64,000 nt of DNA from Halomonas ramblicola (GCF_030409215.1 NZ_JAUFPL010000032.1:160872-224871), one strand, 5' to 3'; positions 16,310 to 25,118 are shown, counted from the stretch's first letter. The notes: a model not told the origin generated them from the sequence alone. A program made the numbers and translations.

Positions 16310-17260
16310 TCAATCGCGGCGCTTGACGCCGGGCAGCACGCAGAGCATCTCGTAGAGCAGGGTGGCGCCCACCAGGGCGGTGTTGCCGCTGGGGTCGTAG
16401 GGCGGTGCCACCTCGACCAGGTCGGCCCCCACCACGTTCAGGCCCTGGGCACCGCGCACGATCTCCAGGCCCTGCTGGGCGGTCAGCCCGCCCATCTCGA
16501 CGGTCCCGGTGCCCGGCGCCACCGAGGGGTCGAGGGCGTCGATGTCGAAGGAGATGTAGACCGGCCCGTCGCCCATCTGCTCGCGCACCTCTGCCATCAG
16601 CGGCGCCAGCGACTTGTACCAGCACTGCTCGGCCTGGACGACGCGGAAGCCCTGCTCGCGGCACCAGTCGAAGTCCTCCGCCGCGTAGCCGGTACCCCGC
16701 AGGCCGATCTGGATCACGCGCTCGCTGTCGAGCAGGCCCTCCTCCTGGGCACGGCGGAAGGGACAACCGTGGGCCACCTCCTCGCCGAACATCTGCTCGT
16801 TGATGTCGGCATGGGCGTCGACGTGGATCAGCCCGACCGGGCCGTGCTTCCTGGCAATGGCGCGCAGCACCGGCCAGGTCAGGGTGTGATCGCCGCCCAG
16901 GGTCAGCGGCACGCAGTCGTGGGCCAGCACCCGGTCGTAGAAGCCGGAGATGATGTCCAGGTTCTTCGGCAGGTTGAAGGTGTTGATCGGCACGTCGCCG
17001 ATGTCCGCCACCTGCAGGCTGTCGAAGGGCGCCGCCCGGGTGGCCATGTTGTAGGGGCGCAGCATGCGCGACTCGTCGCGGATCTGGCGGGGCCCGAGGC
17101 GGGTGCCGGGACGGTTGGAGGTGCCGATGTCCATGGGGATGCCGATGAAGGCGGCATCGAGCCCGGCGGCCGTCGGCTGGGTCGGCAGGCGCATCATGGT
17201 GGCGGGGCCGCCGAAGCGCGGCATCTCGTTGCCGCCCAGGGGCTGGTTGAAATCACTCAT
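16310..17260 (-). CDS. gbuA: ureohydrolase, probable guanidinobutyrase (agmatinase family)
   Basis: 316 residues, the usual ureohydrolase size. The binuclear Mn ligands are present: GGDHTLTW, IHVDAHADIN and SFDIDALDP; VEVAPPYDPSGNTA is the agmatinase/guanidinobutyrase-type C-terminal signature. The enzyme releases urea from a guanidino compound. With the AruI-like decarboxylase and ALDH in the same operon, 4-guanidinobutyrate to GABA plus urea is the likely reaction; agmatine is the alternative. The start at 17260 has an AGAGGAG ribosome site. It is the first gene of the operon, about 56 bases downstream of the sigma-54 promoter. Confidence 0.88.
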   Translation of the reverse strand: MSDFNQPLGGNEMPRFGGPATMMRLPTQPTAAGLDAAFIGIPMDIGTSNRPGTRLGPRQIRDESRMLRPYNMATRAAPFDSLQVADIGDVPINTFNLPKNLDIISGFYDRVLAHDCVPLTLGGDHTLTWPVLRAIARKHGPVGLIHVDAHADINEQMFGEEVAHGCPFRRAQEEGLLDSERVIQIGLRGTGYAAEDFDWCREQGFRVVQAEQCWYKSLAPLMAEVREQMGDGPVYISFDIDALDPSVAPGTGTVEMGGLTAQQGLEIVRGAQGLNVVGADLVEVAPPYDPSGNTALVGATLLYEMLCVLPGVKRRD

Positions 17261-17316
17261 GCGGCTCTCCTCTGGTGACCGGTGTCGGGAGCGGCGTGGC
17301 GCTCTACCGGGGCTCT

Positions 17317-17332
17317 TGCAGAAACCGTGCCA
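17317..17332 (-). promoter_or_regulatory. sigma-54 (-24/-12) promoter for the guanidinobutyrase operon
   Basis: On the minus strand the bases read TGGCACGGTTTCTGCA. GG (-24) and GC (-12) are separated by exactly 10 bases, and all but one of the core bases of TGGCACG-N4-TTGCA match. It points at the guanidinobutyrase start 56 bases away, and a sigma-54-dependent activator is encoded divergently next to it. Together these make a functional promoter likely. Confidence 0.8.
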
Positions 17333-17372
17333 GCCCATTTTCCGGGGCTCGGAGGAGGAGATGATTCATCGC

Positions 17373-17430
17373 TGGATCACGGAGCGATCTCCGGTGATAC
17401 AATCATGGATCAATGATGCATTCCTGGATC
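17373..17430. promoter_or_regulatory. repeated TGGATC motifs and inverted repeats, candidate activator (UAS) sites
   Basis: TGGATC occurs at 17373, 17406 and 17425; the first two copies extend to TGGATCA and are 33 bases (about three helical turns) apart. An imperfect inverted repeat, ATCACGGAG / CTCCGGTGAT, spans 17376-17398, and ATCAT / ATGAT spans 17402-17417. They lie 40-115 bases upstream of the sigma-54 promoter and directly before the activator gene, where enhancer sites would be expected. Confidence 0.5.
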
Positions 17431-17443
17431 GAGTAACCACGCC

Positions 17444-18871
17444 ATGAGTACCCTCGACAGCCTGGTCCTGCGGACCATCATCGATACCGCCCACGACCAC
17501 TTCTTCGTGGTCGAGGCGGATGGCCGGGTGCGCTACGTGAGCCCCAGTGCCGCGGCGGTCTATGGCATGTCCTGCGAGGCCCTCTGTGCGACCAGCGTGC
17601 AGCGCCTCGAGGCCGACGGCGTCCTCGATCCCTCGGTGAGCCTGGCGGTCATCCGCAGCGGCCGCCCCGTCCAGCTCGTCCAGCGCACGGGAACCGGACG
17701 CCGGGTGATCGCCCAGGCGCACCCCGTCTTCGAGGCAGGCCGCCTGGTCGCCGTGGTGAGCCGCTCCATGGACCTCACCGACCTCCAGCTGCTGCAGCAG
17801 GAATACTCGCTGCTCCAGCAGCGCTTCAGCGATCACCTGAAGCGCAGCCAGGCGCTGGAGCGGGATGACGCGGCGCTGGAGAGCGAGCTCGAGGAGCTGG
17901 AAGTGAAGAGCCCGCTGATGCGCGAGGTCGCGCTACTGCTCCGGCGGGTGGCGCCCACCGACGCAACCGTGATGATGCTCGGCGAGTCCGGGGTCGGCAA
18001 GACCGCCTTCGCGCGCCAGCTGCATCGCTGGAGTGCGCGGCGCGACGGGCCCTTCGTCGACGTCAACTGCGCCGCCATCCCCGAGAGCCTGTTCGAGGCC
18101 GAGATGTTCGGCTATCGCTCCGGCGCCTTCAGCGGCGCGGCACCCGAGGGACGCATCGGGCTCATCGAGCAGGCCGCGGGGGGCACCCTCTTCCTCGACG
18201 AGATCGGCGAGCTGCCCCTGGCGGTGCAGACCAAGCTGCTCAAGGCCATCCAGGACGGCAGCATCACCCGGCTGGGCGACAGCCGCCCGCGGCGCGTGGA
18301 CTTCCGTCTGGTGGTGGCCACCAACCAAGACCTGGGCCGGCGCGTGGAGGAGGGCGCCTTCCGCCTGGACCTCTACTACCGGCTCAACGTGATCCCGGTC
18401 ACCCTGCCCCCGCTGCGCGAGCGCCGCGAGGACATCCCCGGCCTGGTGGAACGCCAGCTCACCCGCCTGAACCGGCGCTATGGCCAGGACAAGCTGCTGG
18501 CCCGCGACAGCTGGAAGACCCTGATGAGCCGGGACTGGCCCGGCAACGTGCGGGAGCTGGAGAACTGGCTGGAACGCGCCTGGCTGTCCAGCGACGACGT
18601 CATTCACGCCGTGGGGCCGGCCTCGCTGGGCCCTGCCGCGACGGGACAACGGGACCCGGTCCCCGGTGAAGACCCGAGGGTAGCGGCCCCGCCCCCCGGG
18701 CTTCGCCAGGGGGAGGGACTGAAGGATGCCCTGGGCCGCACCGAGCGCGCCATCCTCGCCGAACTCTGCACGACGCTGGCCTCGACCTATGCCATCGCCG
18801 AACGGCTCGGCATCAGCCAGCCCAGCGTGGTGCGCAAGCTCAAGCACCATGGGCTGCGGATCATGCGGTGA
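17444..18871 (+). CDS. sigma-54-dependent transcriptional activator with PAS sensor domain
   Basis: 475 residues. An N-terminal PAS-like domain (about 10-115; AHDHFFVVEADGRVRYVSPS) is followed by a coiled-coil linker (Gln/Leu/Glu-rich, 115-155). The AAA+ domain has Walker A GESGVGKT (180-187), LFLDEIGELP and the arginine-finger region RRVDFRLVVATN. A C-terminal Fis-type helix-turn-helix ends the protein (AIAERLGISQPSVVRKLKHH). The sigma-54 contact loop reads GAFSGA (227-232) rather than GAFTGA. It is encoded divergently from the guanidinobutyrase operon, which has a matching promoter, so it probably activates that operon on sensing arginine or a guanidino intermediate. Confidence 0.9.
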   Translation: MSTLDSLVLRTIIDTAHDHFFVVEADGRVRYVSPSAAAVYGMSCEALCATSVQRLEADGVLDPSVSLAVIRSGRPVQLVQRTGTGRRVIAQAHPVFEAGRLVAVVSRSMDLTDLQLLQQEYSLLQQRFSDHLKRSQALERDDAALESELEELEVKSPLMREVALLLRRVAPTDATVMMLGESGVGKTAFARQLHRWSARRDGPFVDVNCAAIPESLFEAEMFGYRSGAFSGAAPEGRIGLIEQAAGGTLFLDEIGELPLAVQTKLLKAIQDGSITRLGDSRPRRVDFRLVVATNQDLGRRVEEGAFRLDLYYRLNVIPVTLPPLRERREDIPGLVERQLTRLNRRYGQDKLLARDSWKTLMSRDWPGNVRELENWLERAWLSSDDVIHAVGPASLGPAATGQRDPVPGEDPRVAAPPPGLRQGEGLKDALGRTERAILAELCTTLASTYAIAERLGISQPSVVRKLKHHGLRIMR

Positions 18872-18880
18872 GGGGCTGGA

Positions 18881-18905
18881 CCCCGCCCGGCAGGGCCGGG
18901 CGGGG
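18881..18905. terminator. GC-rich hairpin between the activator gene and nhaC (convergent)
   Basis: CCCCGCCCGGC (18881-18891), loop AGG, GCCGGGCGGGG (18895-18905): a perfect 11-bp stem in the 81-base gap between two convergent genes. No T-run follows, so termination efficiency is uncertain. Confidence 0.55.
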
Positions 18906-18952
18906 CATCGGGTTCCCGGGCCAGTTGGAAAGCGGCCCGGGGTGTCGCGCGA

Positions 18953-20485
18953 TCAGCTCGACGGGCGCGGAGTGGCGGCGGGCGCTTCGCTGGCGGCCGG
19001 GCCGGCGGCCCCCAGGTCGGTCGCAATGGCTTCCCCCTGCTCCTGCCAGAGTTGCCGCTCCGCCTCGCTGGCCCGCGGGGAGAACAGGCCGGTCTGCGCA
19101 TAGAGCAGGCCGATCACCGGTGACATCCAGCAGGCGAAGGCCAGCGGAATGTACAGCAGGTTCTCGACATTGCCCTCGACGATGCCGAGCCCGAGGGCGC
19201 TGATCACGAAGGCCCCGCCGGCATTCCACGGAATCAGCGGCGAGATCAGGGTGCCGCCCTCCTCGATGGCGCGGGACAGGTTGAGGGTCGAATAGCCCAG
19301 GCCGCGGTAGGTGGGGGCGTACATGCGGCCGGGCAGGGCGATGGAGAGGTAGGGATCGCCAGCGACCAGGTTGGTGGACACCGAGGTCAGCACCGCGGCG
19401 GTCTGCACCCCCTTGAAGCTGCGCACCCTGGTCATGATCGCGCGGATGATCGCCTCCAGGCAGCCGGTCTTCTCCAGTGCGCCGCCGAAGCCCAGCGCGA
19501 TGAGAATCAGGGAAATGGTCCACATCATCGACTGGATGCCACCGCGATTGAGCAGGCTGTCCATGGCGGCGACGCCGGTCTCGATCGAATAGCCGCTGTT
19601 GGCATAGGTCAACAGGTCATGCACGCCGACCCCCTGCGCGACCATGGCGGTGACCGCACCGGCCAGGGCCCCGGCGAACAGCGAGGGGATGGGCGGCATG
19701 CGCTTGACCGCGAGCACGATGACCAGCACCGCCGGCAGCAGCAGCCAGGCCGAGATGGTGAAGTTCGCCTGCAGCGCGGCGGTGATGGCATCGATCCTGT
19801 CGAACGAGGCAGCACCATCGTCGATCAGGGTGAAGCCCGCCACCAGGTAGATGGCGAAGGCGATCAGCATCGCCGGGATCGTCGTCGGCATCATGTTCTT
19901 GATATGCGAGAAGACATCCGTGCCGGTGACCGCCGGGGCGAGGTTCGTGGTATCCGACAGCGGTGAGACCTTGTCGCCGAAGAAGGCGCCCGACACTACC
20001 GCGCCGGCGGTCCAGTACATGGGGATATCGAAGCCCGCGCCGATGCCCATCAGGGCGAGGCCCACCGTGCCGACCGTGCCCCAGGAGGTGCCCAGCGCCA
20101 CCGAGACGATCGAGCAGAGCAGCATGGCCGCCGCCAGGAAGATGGTCGGCGAGAGAATCGTCAGCCCGTAATAGATGAGAGTCGGTACGGTGCCGCTGGC
20201 GATCCACACGCCGATGATCATGCCCACGCAGATCAATACCGAGACGGAGGGCAGGGAGACGTGGATGACGTGAAAGACGCCCTCTTCGATCTGCTTCCAC
20301 CGGAAGCCCAGCTTGACCCCCACCAGCGCCGTGAGCGCCAGGCCGATGGCCAGCGGGATATGGGGAGTGAAGTCGCCGAAATAGAACAGTTGCACCGCCA
20401 GGACCAGCAGCGTCAGGACGACGGGAGTGAGCGCCAGCATCAGGCCTGGCTGGTTATATTCTATTGGAATTCTTGGGTTTTTCAT
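18953..20485 (-). CDS. nhaC: Na+/H+ antiporter, NhaC family
   Basis: 510 residues with about 11-12 membrane segments. NhaC-type features include LGTSWGTVGTVGLALMGIGAG, GAFFGDKVSPLSDTTNLAPA and STNLVAGDPYLSIALPGRM. It exports Na+ in exchange for H+; some family members instead exchange organic acids or amino acids. I chose the ATG at 20485 (GAAGGTG upstream). The C-terminal tail is Ala/Pro/Ser-rich and probably disordered. It is divergent from the Lrp-type regulator at 20,684, which may control it. Confidence 0.88.
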   Translation of the reverse strand: MKNPRIPIEYNQPGLMLALTPVVLTLLVLAVQLFYFGDFTPHIPLAIGLALTALVGVKLGFRWKQIEEGVFHVIHVSLPSVSVLICVGMIIGVWIASGTVPTLIYYGLTILSPTIFLAAAMLLCSIVSVALGTSWGTVGTVGLALMGIGAGFDIPMYWTAGAVVSGAFFGDKVSPLSDTTNLAPAVTGTDVFSHIKNMMPTTIPAMLIAFAIYLVAGFTLIDDGAASFDRIDAITAALQANFTISAWLLLPAVLVIVLAVKRMPPIPSLFAGALAGAVTAMVAQGVGVHDLLTYANSGYSIETGVAAMDSLLNRGGIQSMMWTISLILIALGFGGALEKTGCLEAIIRAIMTRVRSFKGVQTAAVLTSVSTNLVAGDPYLSIALPGRMYAPTYRGLGYSTLNLSRAIEEGGTLISPLIPWNAGGAFVISALGLGIVEGNVENLLYIPLAFACWMSPVIGLLYAQTGLFSPRASEAERQLWQEQGEAIATDLGAAGPAASEAPAATPRPSS

Positions 20486-20659
20486 GTCAATCACCTTCGG
20501 GTTGATGGGGCCTGCGACCTCACCTTGAGCGGTGTCTGAGGGCGGTCGCATGGCCATATTCGCTTCTTGTGTTTTATTCGCCAGCCCTCAAGACTCATTG
20601 TTGGCCACTATGGCTAGGAATTGGCTCCAAATAACGCTATGTTCATTTACCTTTGTCCT

Positions 20660-20674
20660 CTATAAAGTCTATAG
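20660..20674. promoter_or_regulatory. CTATA-N5-TATAG inverted repeat upstream of lrp-like gene
   Basis: CTATA / TATAG with a 5-base spacer lies 10 bases before the regulator start in an AT-rich stretch of the 198-base divergent intergenic region. Lrp/AsnC proteins often autoregulate through AT-rich dyads, so this is a candidate site; it also overlaps plausible -10 sequences (TATAAA). Confidence 0.35.
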
Positions 20675-20683
20675 GTAGGCAAT

Positions 20684-21166
20684 ATGGCTAATAAGCTAGA
20701 CCGCATAGACCGTCGCATCCTGTATCAGCTGCAGGAGCATGGACGACTCCCCATCGTGGAGCTGGCCAACCGGGTGAACCTCACCAAGACGCCCTGTGCC
20801 CAGCGCGTACGCCGACTCGAACAGGCCGGTATCATCCGCGGCTATCGTGCCGACCTGGACCCCCAGCAACTCGGCGCGGGCCATGTGCTGGTGGTGCTGG
20901 TGACCATGGAGAAGACGAGCGAGGACGCCCTGGATCGCTTCAATGCGGCCGTGCGCCTTATCCCTGAGGTGCAGGGCTGCTATATGGTGGCGGGGAACTT
21001 CGATTACCTGCTCAAGGTGAGGACCCACGACATCTCGCACTATCGTGCCGTGCTCGTCCAGCAGATCGGCCGGTTGCCGCATGTGCACCAGACGCACTCC
21101 TTCGTGGTGATGGAGCTCGTGAAGGACGAAGTGACGGTGCCGGTTCCCATCGATCCCCTCGGCTGA
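20684..21166 (+). CDS. Lrp/AsnC family transcriptional regulator
   Basis: 160 residues. The N-terminal helix-turn-helix (LDRIDRRILYQLQEHGRLPI, LANRVNLTKTPCAQRVRRLE) is followed by the RAM ligand-binding domain (about 70-145) with VQGCYMVAGNFDYLLKVRTHD. Lrp-type proteins sense amino acids. The neighbours are a divergent NhaC antiporter and the convergent pipecolate oxidase gene, which ends 47 bases away. It closely fits the leucine-responsive/BkdR group but the effector cannot be read from sequence. Confidence 0.9.
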   Translation: MANKLDRIDRRILYQLQEHGRLPIVELANRVNLTKTPCAQRVRRLEQAGIIRGYRADLDPQQLGAGHVLVVLVTMEKTSEDALDRFNAAVRLIPEVQGCYMVAGNFDYLLKVRTHDISHYRAVLVQQIGRLPHVHQTHSFVVMELVKDEVTVPVPIDPLG

Positions 21167-21213
21167 TCGGCAGGGGGCCACGACGGGCGTCTCGCGATAT
21201 GCCATGGCCCGAC

Positions 21214-22494
21214 TCAAATCAATACCCGCAGACACTGGCCCGTATGGTAGAGCGTGAAGCCCCCTTCATAGCCGGAGCTCCACAGGGGCTTGGCCCGGAT
21301 CGGCCTGGGAGTCTGGATCGGCAAGGGCAGCAGGGAGTCATCGCCGGCGGTCAGGAAGCGGGCGAAGCCCTGGCCCACGACCGTGCCGGTGGTGACACCG
21401 CGGCCATTGTAGCCGGCGACGGCCAGGATCCCGGGCACGGGTTCGAACAGGCGCAGGGTATGATCGGGCGTGAAGGCGATCCGTCCCGTCCAGGTACACT
21501 CCCAATCGAGCTTGCCCAGTTGGGGGAAGTAATGACGCTGGATGCGATGGGCCCAGCAGCGGACATAGGACCGCGGCCGGCCTTCCCCGCGGCCCAGGCT
21601 GCCGAGGATCAGCCGCCCCTCGGCATCGCGCCGCATGCTGCTCAGTACCATGCGGGTGTCCCAGGCACCCTGCCGCTCGGGCAGGATGTCGCCGGCGATC
21701 TCGTCGGCCAGCGGAGGCGAGGCGACCTGGAAGAAATGGCCGGGGAAGAAGTGATCCCGGACCCGGTTCCAGTGGTCCTCGGTATAGGCATTGGTGGCGA
21801 ACACCAGGCGCGATGCCCTGAGGCTGCCCCGGGGCGTGGTGACCCGCCAGTCGTGCCCCTGGCGGGCCACGTCCCCGGCGGGGCTCCGGGTATACAGACG
21901 TGCACCGGCGGTTTCGGCGGCCCGGGCCAGGCCCCGGGTGTAGGCGGTGGGGTTGATGGTGCCGGCGCGGCGATCCAGCAGAGCACGGCGGATGCGCCGG
22001 GTGCCCACGAGTCGCTGGCACGCCTCCTCTTCCACCAGTTCCACGGGCGCCCCGCGGCGCTGGAACTGGTCGGCGCGACGCGCCAGCTCCCGTTCGCCCT
22101 TGGCATTGTGCGCCAGGTGCAGGGTGCCGGTGCGGGTCGCGTGGCAAGCGATGTCATGGCGCGCGATCAGTGAAAAGACTTCCGCCGGGGCCGCCCCCAG
22201 TACCGCGTTGGCACGTTCCCCGTCCTCCTCGCCCAGCGCGGCCACGATGTCGTCCGGCGGGATCCACAGCCCCGCATTGACCAGGCCGACGCTGCGGCCC
22301 GAACCGCCGCTGGGAATCTCCCCCGCCTCGATCAGCGCCACGTCGACGCCCGACTCGGCGAGATGCAGCGCGGTGCTGAGCCCGGTGATACCGCCGCCGA
22401 TCACCGCGACCTCGGCGGCATGGTCACCCTGGAGGGCGGCCCGTGCCGGTGCCGGTTCGGGTGACGTGCCGTGCCACAAGCACCCTTCCTTCAT
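21214..22494 (-). CDS. amaA: FAD-dependent L-pipecolate oxidase (AmaA-like)
   Basis: 426 residues in the DAO/glycine-oxidase fold. The FAD-binding motif VIGGGITGLSTALHL (near residue 30), SGRSVGLVNAGLW and the C-terminal GYNGRGVTTGTVVGQG are clear. The N-terminal CLWHGTS and the C-terminal FTLYHTGQCLRVL resemble Pseudomonas putida AmaA, which oxidizes L-pipecolate to piperideine-6-carboxylate; gamma-glutamylputrescine oxidase is a related alternative. The start at 22494 is preferred. It lies 82 bases downstream of amaB, the enzyme that takes its product. Confidence 0.82.
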   Translation of the reverse strand: MKEGCLWHGTSPEPAPARAALQGDHAAEVAVIGGGITGLSTALHLAESGVDVALIEAGEIPSGGSGRSVGLVNAGLWIPPDDIVAALGEEDGERANAVLGAAPAEVFSLIARHDIACHATRTGTLHLAHNAKGERELARRADQFQRRGAPVELVEEEACQRLVGTRRIRRALLDRRAGTINPTAYTRGLARAAETAGARLYTRSPAGDVARQGHDWRVTTPRGSLRASRLVFATNAYTEDHWNRVRDHFFPGHFFQVASPPLADEIAGDILPERQGAWDTRMVLSSMRRDAEGRLILGSLGRGEGRPRSYVRCWAHRIQRHYFPQLGKLDWECTWTGRIAFTPDHTLRLFEPVPGILAVAGYNGRGVTTGTVVGQGFARFLTAGDDSLLPLPIQTPRPIRAKPLWSSGYEGGFTLYHTGQCLRVLI

Positions 22495-22576
22495 GACGGC
22501 TCCTGTTCGTTGCGGATCTCCCGGCTGGCCTGCTACGCCGCCCGGCACCTCGCCATGGCGGGCTGGGCAAGGGCGA

Positions 22577-24070
22577 TCAGTCGAACTTGATGCCCTGGGC
22601 CAGCGGCAGTTCGCGGGAGTAGTTCACGGTATTGGTCTGGCGACGCATGTAGCTCTTCCAGACGTCCGAACCGGACTCGCGGCCGCCGCCGGTCTCCTTC
22701 TCGCCGCCGAAGGCGCCACCGATCTCGGCACCGCTCGGGCCGATGTTGACGTTGGCGATGCCGCAGTCGCTGCCGACATCCGAGACGAAGGCCTCGGCCT
22801 CGCGCACGTCGGTGGTGAACACGCAGGAGGACAGTCCCTGGGGCACGTCGTTCTGCAGGGCCAAGGCCTCGTCGAAGTCGCGGTAGCTCATCACGTAGAG
22901 GATCGGGGCGAAGGTCTCGTGCTTGACCAGCTCGTCCTGCCGGTCGACCTCGACGATGGCCGGCGCCACGTAGTAGCCGTTGGGGTAGTCGTCGGCCAGC
23001 CGGCGCTCGCCGCCGAAGACCCGGGCCCCCTGCTCACGCGCCTGGCCGAGCACCGACTGCATCTGGTCGAAGGCCTGGGCATCGATCAACGGGCCGACCA
23101 GGCTGCCGGCCATGGGATCGCCGATGGACACGCCGGCATAGGCCTTCTTGACCCGCTCGACGACCTCGTCGCGCACGGACTCGTGGACGATCAGGCGGCG
23201 CAAGGTGGTGCAGCGCTGGCCGGCGGTGCCCACCGCGGAGAACAGGATGGCGCGCACGGCCATGTCCAGGTCGGCGCTGGGCGCCAGGATCATGGCATTG
23301 TTGCCGCCGAGCTCGAGGATGCTGCGACCGAAGCGCGCGGCGACGCGGGGGGCGACCTCGCGACCCATGCGGGTGCTGCCGGTGGCGCTGATCAACGGCA
23401 CGCGGGGATCGTCGGTCAGGCGCTCGCCGGCCTCGCGCTCGCCGATGATCACCTGGCTGAGGTCCGCCGGCGCCTCGTCGCCGAACTCGGCCATGGCGCG
23501 CTCGAGCAGCGCCTGGCAGGCCAGGGCACTGAGCGGGGTCTTCTCGGAGGGCTTCCACAACAGGCTGTTGCCGCAGACCAGCGCCAGGGCGGCGTTCCAG
23601 GCCCAGGGCGCCACCGGGAAGTTGAAGGCGGTGATCAGGCCGATCGGGCCCAGCGGATGCCAGCTCTCGCGCATGTGGTGGCCGGGACGCTCGGAGGCGA
23701 TGGTCAGGCCGTACAGCTGGCGGGACTGCCCGACGGCGAGATCGCAGATGTCGATCATCTCCTGCACCTCGCCGAGCCCTTCCTGGTAGATCTTGCCGCA
23801 CTCCAGGGTCACCAGGGTGCCCAGGTCCTCCTTGTGACGACGCAGCTGCTCGCCAAACAGCCGCACCAGCTCGCCGCGACGCGGCGCCGGTACCCGGCGC
23901 CAGGCCGCGAAGGCAACCTGGGCACGCGCGATGCGCGCCTCGACCGCCTCGCCGCCCTCCAGCTGGACCCGACCGATCTCGCCGCCGTCGGTGGGAGACG
24001 TCACGGAGTAGTCGCCGTCCCGGTACAGGGATTCGGCCACCCCGAGACGCTGCATGATGGTATCGATCAT
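22577..24070 (-). CDS. amaB: L-piperidine-6-carboxylate / 2-aminoadipate semialdehyde dehydrogenase (AmaB, ALDH7 family)
   Basis: 497 residues. It is an antiquitin-type aldehyde dehydrogenase: FNFPVAPWAWNAALALVCGN, WKPSEKTPL, SATGSTRMGREV, base Glu in SILELGGNNA, nucleophile Cys in GTAGQRCTTLRR, and the family-specific C-terminal IGGAFGGEKETGGGRESGSD. It oxidizes piperideine-6-carboxylate/aminoadipate semialdehyde to 2-aminoadipate. A strong AGGAGGA lies before the ATG. The pairing with amaA and a divergent LysR regulator repeats the arrangement known in pseudomonads. Confidence 0.88.
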   Translation of the reverse strand: MIDTIMQRLGVAESLYRDGDYSVTSPTDGGEIGRVQLEGGEAVEARIARAQVAFAAWRRVPAPRRGELVRLFGEQLRRHKEDLGTLVTLECGKIYQEGLGEVQEMIDICDLAVGQSRQLYGLTIASERPGHHMRESWHPLGPIGLITAFNFPVAPWAWNAALALVCGNSLLWKPSEKTPLSALACQALLERAMAEFGDEAPADLSQVIIGEREAGERLTDDPRVPLISATGSTRMGREVAPRVAARFGRSILELGGNNAMILAPSADLDMAVRAILFSAVGTAGQRCTTLRRLIVHESVRDEVVERVKKAYAGVSIGDPMAGSLVGPLIDAQAFDQMQSVLGQAREQGARVFGGERRLADDYPNGYYVAPAIVEVDRQDELVKHETFAPILYVMSYRDFDEALALQNDVPQGLSSCVFTTDVREAEAFVSDVGSDCGIANVNIGPSGAEIGGAFGGEKETGGGRESGSDVWKSYMRRQTNTVNYSRELPLAQGIKFD

Positions 24071-24194
24071 TCTTCCTCCTACTGCTTGAGTACCTGGACT
24101 GAACATGCAGGCAGTATTGCCGGGGTGCTTGACGAGCCTCAAACGACGTTTTATACGGAGGTCATTCCATTTTTTCTTCTTACGGGGTCTCGAC

Positions 24195-25118
24195 ATGAAT
24201 CGCCGCCACCTGCCGACGCTGACCGCCATGCAATGCTTCGAGGCCTCGGCTCGCCACCTCAGCTTCACCCGGGCCGCCGAGGAGCTGAGCCTGACCCAGA
24301 GCGCGGTCAGCAAGCAGGTCGCCCAGCTCGAGTCGGTGCTCGAGCATCCGCTGTTCCGGCGAGTGCGCAAGCGCCTGCAGGTCACTCCGGAGGGCTCGCT
24401 GTATCTGACCGAGGTGCGCAAGATCCTCGCCCAGGTCGAGATGTCGACGCGCTACATGCAGTCCTACGGCGGCCAGAGCGAGGTCCTCAACGTGACGACC
24501 CTGCCGACCTTCGGCGCCCGCTGGCTGATACCGCGGCTCAACGGCTTCCGCTTCCGGCATCCGAAGGTCTACCTGAATATCAGCAACCGCGTGGAGCCCT
24601 TCGATCTCGAGGAGGCGCGGGTCGACGTGGCCTTCTTCTTCGGCCACGGCGCCTGGCCGAAGGCCGAGTGCATCAAGCTGCTCGACGAGACCATGGTACC
24701 GGTCTGCGCCCCCACGGTGGTGCCGGCCGGCGGCATCGAGGGCCCGCTGGCGCTGACCGACCTGGTGCTGCTGCAGAGTGCGACGCGGCCGGAGGCCTGG
24801 CACGACTGGTTCGAAGCCCAGGGCTGCTACACCGAGCACAGCTATCACGGGCCGCGCTTCGACACCTTCTACATGGCGTTGAGTGCCGCCCGGGCGGGCT
24901 GCGGGGTGGCCCTGGTGCCGCGCTTCCTCGCCGAGGAGGAACTGGCGGCCGGCCAGCTGACGATCCCCTGGGCGTTCTCGCTGACCAGTCGGGATGCCTA
25001 CTACCTCGCCTATCCCGAGTACAAGGGCGAGGTGGCCAAGGTGAAGGGGTTCATCGAGTGGATCCTGGAACACCTGGAAACGCCGGCCAGGGTCGACGGG
25101 GCCCGGCCGGCTCGTTAG
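24195..25118 (+). CDS. LysR-family regulator of the pipecolate/lysine genes (GcvA-like)
   Basis: 307 residues. The N-terminal winged helix (LTAMQCFEASARHLSFTRAAEELSLTQSAVSKQVAQLE) is of the GcvA/AmpR type and is followed by a periplasmic-binding-protein-like effector domain. I used the ATG at 24195, where the family alignment starts. It is divergent from amaB; the 124-base gap holds GGCAGTATTGCC (24110-24121), which fits a LysR T-N11-A style dyad. It probably regulates amaB-amaA and perhaps the downstream aminotransferase-hglS pair in response to pipecolate or aminoadipate. Confidence 0.88.
   Translation: MNRRHLPTLTAMQCFEASARHLSFTRAAEELSLTQSAVSKQVAQLESVLEHPLFRRVRKRLQVTPEGSLYLTEVRKILAQVEMSTRYMQSYGGQSEVLNVTTLPTFGARWLIPRLNGFRFRHPKVYLNISNRVEPFDLEEARVDVAFFFGHGAWPKAECIKLLDETMVPVCAPTVVPAGGIEGPLALTDLVLLQSATRPEAWHDWFEAQGCYTEHSYHGPRFDTFYMALSAARAGCGVALVPRFLAEEELAAGQLTIPWAFSLTSRDAYYLAYPEYKGEVAKVKGFIEWILEHLETPARVDGARPAR

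Noticed and set aside
16310..17260. Call as arginase
   Set aside because: The motifs fit the agmatinase/guanidinobutyrase branch and the operon partners make 4-guanidinobutyrate, not ornithine.
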